A program made the translations under genes and the position numbers. DNA of 34,635 nucleotides from Pseudomonadota bacterium (GTDB lineage: Bacteria > Pseudomonadota > Gammaproteobacteria > Burkholderiales > Burkholderiaceae_F), in NCBI GenBank assembly GCA_021842465.1, contig JAKBZN010000024.1:1-34635 (forward strand). The letters run 5' to 3'. Position 1 is the stretch's first letter, and each line of letters opens with the position of its first letter. Shown piece after piece: positions 26,154-32,534 of the stretch. Below the pieces are notes generated by a model that made no database searches, was not told where the DNA came from, and saw only the letters and a program-made list of their open reading frames with translations.

Positions 26154-27770
26154 CTAGGTCCGGTGGATCTTCAAGCGGTTGCCGGCTTCGTCGACTTCTT
26201 CGAGCACGACGTCAAACCCCCAGAGCCGCTTGACGTAGCCCAGCACCGTTTCGGTGCCGGGGGCGTCGAGCAGCCGGCCGTTCTCGACGCGATGCTGCAG
26301 CAGCAGCGCCCGTTCGGTGTCGTCGTTGGCGCGCGCCACGGTCAGCGGGGGGATCGCCGTCTCGCTGCGGGTCTGCCGTGCCAGCGCCTGGCGGATCCGC
26401 AGGTAGCCGGATTCGTTGTGGATCGCCTGGACGTGATAGTGGTCGCGATCCTCCTCGCCGTCATGGAGGAGAAAGAGCCGCATGTCGCGCATGACCTTGG
26501 GGGACAGGTACTGCTCGACCAGGCTGTCGTCCTTGAAGTTGGCCATCGCGAAATGGATGGATTCCTCCCACGGCGTTCCGGCAATGCCGGGAAACCACTG
26601 TCGATCCTCGTCCGTCGGCGATTCGCAGATGCGTCGGATGTCGCGGAAGATCGAAAAGCCCAGCGCATACGGATTGAGACCGTGAAATCCGCGGGAATCG
26701 AACGCCGGTTGCGCCACGACGTCGCCGTGGTTGGACAGCCACTCGAGCATGAACCCGTCGTCGATCTCTCCGGCGTCGTAGAGATCGTGCAGCAGCGTGT
26801 AGTGCCAGAAGGTCGCAGCCCCCTCGTTGGCGATCTTGGTAAGGCGCTGGGGATAAAAATACTGCGAAACCTTGCGGACGATGCGCACCAGCTCGCGTTG
26901 CCACGGCTGAAGCCTGGGCGCGTACTTTTCGATGAAATAGAGCAGGTTTTCCTGTGGCTCGAAGGCTTGGGCCGGTTCGGCGGTCCTCTTGCCGTTGAGG
27001 TGGAGGTGGGCGAAGTCCGGGTTGTAGTGTTTTTCCGCGAATTGCAGCCGTTCGTTCAATCGGGCGCGCTCGCGCTTCACCGACAGGCGCGCCGGCCGCC
27101 GGTAGCGGTCGACCCCATAGGGCGCGAGGGCGTGGCAGCAGTCGAGGATCTCCTCCACTTCCCGCCAGCCGTAGCGCTCTTCGCAATCCTGCACGAAACC
27201 GCGGGCGAACTGCAGGTAGTCGAGGATGGCGTCGGCCTGGGTGAATTGTCGGAACAGGTAGTTGTTCTTGAAGAACGCGTTGTGCCCGTATCCCGCGTGC
27301 GCCATGACCAGGACCTGCAGCGCCGTGGTGTTGGTTTCCATGAGGTAGGCGATCGCCGGATCGGTGTTGATGACGATCTCGTAGGCGAGGCCGCTCATGC
27401 CCTTGCGATAGCTGTGCTCCTGCGCAAGCAGTTGCTTGCCGAAGCTCCAGTGCGCGTAATGGACCGGCATTCCGACCGTGGATACCAGGTCGATCATCTG
27501 GCTGGCGGTGATGATTTCGTACTGGATCGGATAGGTGTCCAGGCCATGCCGCTCGGCATGACGCGCGAGCGCGTGGTCGAATTTCTCCAGCGTCCCCAGC
27601 GTCCATTCCGAACCGGTGGCGATCGGTTCCGCGCGGCGTTTCGCGCCGGGCCTCGGCATCGGCACGGTCGGCTTGGCAAGCAGTTTCGGCCACGGGCGCT
27701 GCCGTGGGGGGCCGTCGTCCCGGGCTTCTTGCCGGGGCGCATCCGGGTCGGAGGCGGGTTTGCGGGTCAC
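26154..27770 (-). CDS. SpoVR family protein (YcgB-like)
   Basis: This 538-residue cytoplasmic protein belongs to the SpoVR/YcgB family (E. coli YcgB, 510 residues). Conserved parts are the early YPIQYEIITASQMIDLVSTVGMPVHYAHWSFGKQ, the GMSGLAYEIVINTDPAIAYLMETN stretch, LVMAHAGYGHNAFFKNNYLFR, the central FWHYTLLHDLYDAGEID and HGLNPYALGFSIFRDIRRI. The biochemical function is unknown; in non-sporulating bacteria the gene is found with prkA and yeaH and is linked to stress or nutrient limitation. The N-terminal 40 residues are proline-rich and not conserved. It starts with GTG 27770, overlapping the TGA of the yeaH-like gene by 4 bp (GTGA). It is the last gene of the operon. Confidence 0.94.
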   Translation of the reverse strand: MTRKPASDPDAPRQEARDDGPPRQRPWPKLLAKPTVPMPRPGAKRRAEPIATGSEWTLGTLEKFDHALARHAERHGLDTYPIQYEIITASQMIDLVSTVGMPVHYAHWSFGKQLLAQEHSYRKGMSGLAYEIVINTDPAIAYLMETNTTALQVLVMAHAGYGHNAFFKNNYLFRQFTQADAILDYLQFARGFVQDCEERYGWREVEEILDCCHALAPYGVDRYRRPARLSVKRERARLNERLQFAEKHYNPDFAHLHLNGKRTAEPAQAFEPQENLLYFIEKYAPRLQPWQRELVRIVRKVSQYFYPQRLTKIANEGAATFWHYTLLHDLYDAGEIDDGFMLEWLSNHGDVVAQPAFDSRGFHGLNPYALGFSIFRDIRRICESPTDEDRQWFPGIAGTPWEESIHFAMANFKDDSLVEQYLSPKVMRDMRLFLLHDGEEDRDHYHVQAIHNESGYLRIRQALARQTRSETAIPPLTVARANDDTERALLLQHRVENGRLLDAPGTETVLGYVKRLWGFDVVLEEVDEAGNRLKIHRT

Positions 27771-29047
27771 GTTGCGGTCCTCCGCGCGAACAACTCCCGG
27801 AACACCGGCCAGATGTCGCCGCGGTCGTGCACGGCGCGACGGGCGAACGCCGGGCTGTCGATCGCGTCGTACGCCTGCCAGAGATCCGAACTGCGGCGGA
27901 ACCAGCCCGTTGCGCTGGGCGTGTCGATATAGGCGAAATACCGCAGGCTGGGCAGCAGGGTCTGGCGGACGAAGGCGGCGCTGCGCCGGCCGTCGTCGGC
28001 GGTGCAGTCGCCGTCGGACGCCTGCGCGACGTACACGTTCCAGTCGGGCCCGGCGTAGCGCGCCAGGAGAATGCGATGCGCGAGTTCCAGCGCAGGCAGC
28101 ACGAGTGTGCCGCCGCTGAGGGGATCATGGAAGAATCGATCTTCGTCGACCTCTTCAGCGGTTTCGGTGTGGCGAACGAACACCACGTCCACGTGGCCGT
28201 ACTTGCGTTCCAGGAACAGATAGAGCAAGGCGAAGAAGCGCTTGGCGAGATCCTTCTTGCGTTCGTCCATCGAGCCCGACACGTCCATCAGACACAGCAT
28301 CGCGGCACGCGTGGCCGGCGCGCTGGTCGGCACGCGGGCGCGGTAGCGCCGGTCGACGTCCTCGAGGAACGGCAGATGGGCCCGGCGATCGCGCAGGCCG
28401 GCGATCTCGCGTTCGAGGGCGAGGAGCGCCTCGCCGTCGGCGGATTGCGCCTGCCGCTCCAGTTCTTCCAGCCGTTCGCCGATCGCGCCGCGCAACGCGA
28501 TCCGCCGGGCGATGGCCATGCGCACGGTCATCGCCGGCAGCAGGTTCGACGGGACGCCATCGCGGCTGTGCCCGCCACGGCGCATGCGTTCCATCGTGAC
28601 CTCGCCGAAGCGGGTGCGCTCGAGGTTGGGCAGTTCCAGGTCGTCGAAGAACAGTGCGAGAAATTCCTCGCGCGAGAGCGCAAACGTGAACGAATCGGCG
28701 CCGCCCCCGCCTTCCCCGGCACCGTCGCCCGCCCCGTCGCCCTCTTCGTCACGCGGGCGGTCGATGGTGTCGCCCGGAAGGAATTTCCGGTTTCCGGGCA
28801 GCACGAAATCGCGGCTGCCGGTGTGGTTGTCGTGGGTCAGGTGCGGTTCGGAAAGGCCCCGGCCAGGGATCGCAATGCGCCCGCCACGGCCGACGTCGGT
28901 GATCGAACGCTTGTCGAACTCCTCGTCGACCGCACGCTTGATGTCGTCCTTGAAGCGCCGGATGAAGCGTTCCCGATTGACGGCGCCGCGCCCCGGGGGA
29001 TCGGAGCGGCGGTCGACGATGCGCAGCATGCCGCGGGCGGCCGACAT
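27767..29047 (-). CDS. DUF444 family protein (YeaH-like)
   Basis: This 426-residue protein is the usual partner of the PrkA kinase. It begins MSAARGMLRIVDRRSDPPGRGAVNRERFIRR, has a glycine/aspartate-rich acidic linker near 100-115, and carries a von Willebrand A-like domain with the MIDAS-type motif MDVSGSMDE and downstream HTETAEEVDEDRFF and GGTLVLPALELA. Its biochemical role is not known. I chose ATG 29047 because GGAG stands 5 bp before it; a GTG at 29053 in the same frame is the alternative. The gap from prkA is only about 10 bp and the end overlaps spoVR by 4 bp, so the three are clearly one operon. Confidence 0.93.
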   Translation of the reverse strand: MSAARGMLRIVDRRSDPPGRGAVNRERFIRRFKDDIKRAVDEEFDKRSITDVGRGGRIAIPGRGLSEPHLTHDNHTGSRDFVLPGNRKFLPGDTIDRPRDEEGDGAGDGAGEGGGGADSFTFALSREEFLALFFDDLELPNLERTRFGEVTMERMRRGGHSRDGVPSNLLPAMTVRMAIARRIALRGAIGERLEELERQAQSADGEALLALEREIAGLRDRRAHLPFLEDVDRRYRARVPTSAPATRAAMLCLMDVSGSMDERKKDLAKRFFALLYLFLERKYGHVDVVFVRHTETAEEVDEDRFFHDPLSGGTLVLPALELAHRILLARYAGPDWNVYVAQASDGDCTADDGRRSAAFVRQTLLPSLRYFAYIDTPSATGWFRRSSDLWQAYDAIDSPAFARRAVHDRGDIWPVFRELFARRTAT

Positions 29048-29057
29048 GGTCACTCCG

Positions 29058-31013
29058 TCACGACTGCGCGCTCTTCTTGAAGTGCAGGTACCAGTCGACC
29101 AGCCGCCGCACTTGTTTCTCGGTATACCCGCGCGCCACCATGCGACTCACGAAGGAGCGGTGCCGGTCGTCGAGTTCGACCGACCCTTTGGCTTCGAACG
29201 AGATCACCGGCAGGATGTCCTCCGTCTTGCTGAACATCCGCTTCTCGATCACCGTGCGCAGCTTTTCGTAGCTCGTCCAGTGCGGGTTCTTGCCGTGGGC
29301 ACGGGCGCGCAGCACGAAATTGACGACCTCGTTGCGGAAATCCTTGGGATTGGATATTCCCGCCGGTTTTTCGATCTTTTCGAGTTCGGCGTTGAGTGCC
29401 TCGCGTGAGTACTGCATGCCGGTTTCCTGGTCGCGCCAGTCCTCGTCGAGCAGCCACTTGTCGGCGTACGTCACGTAGCGGTCGAACAGGTTCTGCCCGT
29501 ACTCCGAGTAGGCGTCGAGGTAGCTCATCTGCAGTTCCTTTTCCAGGAACTCCGCAAACCGCGGGACGATCCACTCCTTGATGTGCGACCGCAGGCGCCG
29601 CTTGTACTCTTCGGGAAGGTCTTCCTTCGAGAGTCGTTCCTCGAGCACGACGAGCAGGTTGACCGGATCGGCGGCGATTTCGCTCGGATCCCGGTTGAAC
29701 GCCGCGGAAATCGTCTTGAATGCCCAGCGGGTCGAAAGCCCCGAGAACCCTTCCGGCGCGCCGGCGTCGTCGCGGTATTCCTTGACGCTTTTGGCGCGCG
29801 GGTCGAGATCCTTGAGATTTTCGCCGTTGTACGAACGCATCTTCGAATAGATCGACGAGTTCTCCGGAACGACCAGGCGGGACAGGACCGTGAACTCGGC
29901 CAGCGTGCGCAACGTCTGCGGCGCACAGGGCGCCTCGGCCAGCGTCGAAGACTTCAGCATCTTGTCGTAGATGCGGACCTCCTCGTCGACCCGGAGGCAG
30001 TACGGCACCTTCACGAGGTAGACGCGATCGATGAACGCCTCGTTGTCCCGATTGTTGCGGAACTTGAGCCACTCGGCCTCGTTGCTGTGCGCCATGATGA
30101 AGCCGTTGAACGGCATCGCCGGCAGGGCCTCGGTCCCCTTGAAGTTTCCTTCCTGGGTCGCGGTGAGGATCGGGTTGAGAACCTTGAGCGGCGCCTTGAA
30201 CATCTCGACGAATTCGACGCAGCGCGCCGAACCCAGACACAGCGCGCCCGAATAGCTGTACGCGTCGGGGTCGTCCTGTGCATAGCGTTCCAGCATGCGC
30301 AGGTCGATCTTGCCGACCAGCGTCGAAATGTCCTGGGTATTCTCGTCGCCCGGTTCGGTCTTGACGATCCCCACCTGGTTGAGCACGGAGGGGATCACCC
30401 GCACGACGCGGAACTGCGAAATGTCACCGCCGTATTCGCGCAGGCGCTTCAGCGCCCATGGACTGGCGATTCCCGGCAGCGCCCGGCGCGGAATGCCATA
30501 GCGGTCTTCCAGCATCGGGCCGAACTTGTCGCGTTCGAACAGGCACAGCGGCGATTCGAGCAGCGGCGAGATCCGCCCGTGCTTCGAGTCCTTCAGGGCA
30601 TAGATCGGGAACTGCTCGGCGAGCTTCTTGATCTTCTCCGCCAGCGACGACTTGCCGCCGCCGACCGGTCCCAGGAGATAGAGCACCTGCTTGCGCTCCT
30701 CCAGCCCCTGCGCGGCATGCAGGAAGTACGCATAGAGCTGCATCAGCGTTTCTTCCATGCCGTGGAACTCGGCAAAGGTATCCCACACCTGGATGGCCCG
30801 GTTCTGGAAGATGCGCGACAGGCGCGGGTCGTCCGCGGTGTTGACCAGCCGCGGCTTGCCGATCGCCTCCAGCACGCATTCGTGCGCGGATGCGTAGGCC
30901 ATCCGGTCCGTCCGGCAATAGTGGAGGAAGTCCTCCAACCCCATCTCTTCGTCCAGAGAGCGGGCGAAGTCGGATTGGAACGCGGAAATCAGGTCTGCTG
31001 GCGCACTGCTCAT
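29058..31013 (-). CDS. PrkA-type serine protein kinase (YeaG-like)
   Basis: This 651-residue protein matches PrkA/YeaG (E. coli YeaG, 644). It has an AAA-like domain with Walker A GPVGGGKSS at 115-123 and the conserved ISPLLESPLCLFERDKF, then MPFNGFIMAHSNEAEW and DRVYLVKVPYCLRV. The C-terminal PrkA kinase-like domain ends in EAKGSVELDDRHRSFVSRMVARGYTEKQVRRLVDW. In enterobacteria YeaG is needed during long nitrogen starvation and other stress. ATG 31013 has a perfect AGGAGG at 5 bp; the 33 codons upstream in frame are not conserved. It is the first gene of the prkA-yeaH-spoVR operon, and a sigma-54-like promoter lies about 165 bp upstream. Confidence 0.96.
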   Translation of the reverse strand: MSSAPADLISAFQSDFARSLDEEMGLEDFLHYCRTDRMAYASAHECVLEAIGKPRLVNTADDPRLSRIFQNRAIQVWDTFAEFHGMEETLMQLYAYFLHAAQGLEERKQVLYLLGPVGGGKSSLAEKIKKLAEQFPIYALKDSKHGRISPLLESPLCLFERDKFGPMLEDRYGIPRRALPGIASPWALKRLREYGGDISQFRVVRVIPSVLNQVGIVKTEPGDENTQDISTLVGKIDLRMLERYAQDDPDAYSYSGALCLGSARCVEFVEMFKAPLKVLNPILTATQEGNFKGTEALPAMPFNGFIMAHSNEAEWLKFRNNRDNEAFIDRVYLVKVPYCLRVDEEVRIYDKMLKSSTLAEAPCAPQTLRTLAEFTVLSRLVVPENSSIYSKMRSYNGENLKDLDPRAKSVKEYRDDAGAPEGFSGLSTRWAFKTISAAFNRDPSEIAADPVNLLVVLEERLSKEDLPEEYKRRLRSHIKEWIVPRFAEFLEKELQMSYLDAYSEYGQNLFDRYVTYADKWLLDEDWRDQETGMQYSREALNAELEKIEKPAGISNPKDFRNEVVNFVLRARAHGKNPHWTSYEKLRTVIEKRMFSKTEDILPVISFEAKGSVELDDRHRSFVSRMVARGYTEKQVRRLVDWYLHFKKSAQS

Positions 31014-31175
31014 ATCGCCTCCTGCAACTCGGAATGCAAGTCCGACGAGACACAGTGTAGGCGCAGACGCGGCGAGCGGGTGAATGGAATATGAATCCGA
31101 AACCGGCCGCAATCAATTCGCAGCCCGCGGCACCCGCACCGACACCGCAAATTAGTCCCCGGTCGCGGGAAATCG

Positions 31176-31191
31176 TTCAAGGCCGGTGCCA
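31176..31191 (-). promoter_or_regulatory. Candidate sigma-54 promoter of the prkA operon
   Basis: On the minus strand TGGCAC (31191-31186), five bases and TTGAA (31180-31176) give TGGCAC-N5-TTGAA, one mismatch from the RpoN consensus TGGCAC-N5-TTGCA. The GG and GC spacing typical of -24/-12 is kept except that GC in the -12 box is GA. Transcription would start near 31165, leaving a leader of about 150 bp before prkA. In E. coli yeaGH belongs to the nitrogen-limitation regulon under sigma-54, which makes the match plausible. Confidence 0.5.
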
Positions 31192-31250
31192 TCATGCCAA
31201 GCGACTTGCGACGGCGAGCCTTCCGGGGTCCGGCAACGCATTGCGTACCC

Positions 31251-31281
31251 CAAAAAAGTTCGCCCCGCTTGCGCGGGGCGA
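31251..31281 (-). terminator. Intrinsic terminator of rpoH
   Basis: A 9-bp stem pairs TCGCCCCGC (31260-31268) with GCGGGGCGA (31273-31281) around a four-base loop. Read on the minus strand it is followed by AACTTTTTT (31259-31251 region), the classic arrangement of a rho-independent terminator. It lies about 75 bp beyond the rpoH stop codon and insulates prkA from rpoH. Confidence 0.85.
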
Positions 31282-31355
31282 GAATTCCGCCTCTTCAGAG
31301 GAGAGGGGGAGGAAGAGAGGCGGAAAAACACAAACCCATCCACGGGGGGAACGCG

Positions 31356-32261
31356 TCAGGCATATTCAGCAAGTTCCTCACGCATCGTCCGTAATGCTTT
31401 GAACTCGATCTGTCGAATTCGTTCCGCGGACACGCCAAACTCATTTGCAAGATCTTGTAACGTCGCGGTGCCGACGCTGCCATCCTCGTTTTCGTCCAGC
31501 CAGCGGGCCTGCACGATCCGTCGGCTGCGGGCGTCGAGGGCATCGAGGGCGCGGAGCACGCCGTCGCTCTGCAGCACGTCGGTCCGCCGGCGCTCCAGCA
31601 CCCGGGTGGGTTCCGATTCGGGATCCGACAGGTAGGCGATGGGGGCCGGCGCCGCGTCGGCCTCCTCGTCCCCCCGGTTTTCCAGGGAGACGTCGCCGCC
31701 GGCCATGCGCGTTTCCATTTCGACCACCTCCTCCGGCTTCACCCGGAGTTCGCGCGCGACATCCGCGACCTCTTCCCGGCGCAACGCCCCGGATTCCTTC
31801 TTCATGCTGCGCAGATTGAAGAACAGCTTGCGTTGGGACTTGGTCGTCGCCACTTTGACCAGCCGCCAGTTGCGCAGCACGTATTCGTGGATTTCGGCCT
31901 TGATCCAGTGCAGGGCAAAGGACACGAGCCGCACGCCGCGGTCCGGATCGAAGCGCTTGACGGCCTTCATCAGGCCGATGTTGCCTTCCTGGACCAGATC
32001 CGCATGCGGCAGACCGTAGCCGAGGTAATTGCGCGCCACCGCGACCACCAGGCGGAGATGCGAAAGGACCAGTTGCCCCGCCGCATCCAGGTCGCCGCGA
32101 TCGCGATATTCCCGCGCGAGCCGCACCTCTTCCTCTGCCTGCAGCATCGGAATGCGATTGACCGCCGTTACGTAGGCATCGAAATTGCCCAAGCCGCTGG
32201 GCGACAGCGCCAGCGCGGCGGTATTTCCCGGAAAGGACAGCGCGAACTCACTCGATTCCAT
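31356..32261 (-). CDS. rpoH: RNA polymerase heat-shock sigma factor (sigma-32)
   Basis: This 301-residue sigma factor directs RNA polymerase to heat-shock promoters. Region 2 is clear: LRLVVAVARNYLGYGLPHADLVQEGNIGLMKAVKRFDPDRGVRLVSFALHWIKAEIHEYVLRNW (about 69-132). The RpoH box QRKLFFNLR at 143-151 separates it from other group sigma factors and is the segment linked to FtsH and DnaK control. Region 4.2 holds the helix-turn-helix LQDLANEFGVSAERIRQIEFKAL near the end. ATG 32261 has GAGAGGGG upstream; the frame remains open far past it, opposite kdpD, but only because of GC bias. It is a single gene with its own terminator and a promoter region carrying sigma-E and CIRCE motifs. Confidence 0.97.
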   Translation of the reverse strand: MESSEFALSFPGNTAALALSPSGLGNFDAYVTAVNRIPMLQAEEEVRLAREYRDRGDLDAAGQLVLSHLRLVVAVARNYLGYGLPHADLVQEGNIGLMKAVKRFDPDRGVRLVSFALHWIKAEIHEYVLRNWRLVKVATTKSQRKLFFNLRSMKKESGALRREEVADVARELRVKPEEVVEMETRMAGGDVSLENRGDEEADAAPAPIAYLSDPESEPTRVLERRRTDVLQSDGVLRALDALDARSRRIVQARWLDENEDGSVGTATLQDLANEFGVSAERIRQIEFKALRTMREELAEYA

Positions 32262-32305
32262 GGATCCCCTCTCAAGCCTCGGACACCCGGTCCTACGAAT
32301 AAATC

Positions 32306-32332
32306 CTAGCACTCGCGATCCGAGAGTGCCAG
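32306..32332. promoter_or_regulatory. CIRCE operator (HrcA site) upstream of rpoH
   Basis: CTAGCACTC-N9-GAGTGCCAG differs from the CIRCE consensus TTAGCACTC-N9-GAGTGCTAA at only three outer positions and keeps the exact 9-bp spacer. HrcA binds this element and represses heat-shock genes until stress. It lies 45-71 bp before the rpoH start codon and covers the transcription start expected from the sigma-E promoter, a good place for repression. HrcA control of rpoH has been proposed for Betaproteobacteria. The hrcA gene is not in this window. Confidence 0.82.
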
Positions 32333-32360
32333 TTTGAGCCGGAATCGAGATCAAAGTTCC
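32333..32360 (-). promoter_or_regulatory. Sigma-E type promoter of rpoH
   Basis: On the minus strand GGAACTT (32360-32354) and TCAAA (32337-32333) are separated by 16 bp, matching the RpoE consensus GGAACTT-N16-TCAAA. Transcription would start about 6-7 bp further, near 32327, inside the CIRCE palindrome. In E. coli one of the rpoH promoters is also read by sigma-E, so envelope stress would raise sigma-32 levels. Confidence 0.75.
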
Positions 32361-32534
32361 GGCCGAAATCGCCGGACGTCCCCCGGACCGGCGCGGCGGA
32401 TCGCCGGGGGCGGCGGCCTTTTTTGGGGGATCGGCATTGTTTTGAAAGGATTTTTTCTGTTGGGTCGGGAGGGTTCGGCGCAGCCGGGGTGTACATTGAC
32501 GGTCCCGGCTCGGCCGGACCCGTGACCGAAATCC

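Larger units (their letters stand above)
31014..31355. other. Intergenic region between prkA and rpoH
   Basis: These 342 bp hold the leader and promoter of prkA and the terminator of rpoH, both listed separately. Frames on either strand are short and have no ribosome site or recognisable protein, so I see no gene. A GA-rich stretch (31290-31325) just after the rpoH stop codon has no evident role. Confidence 0.6.
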
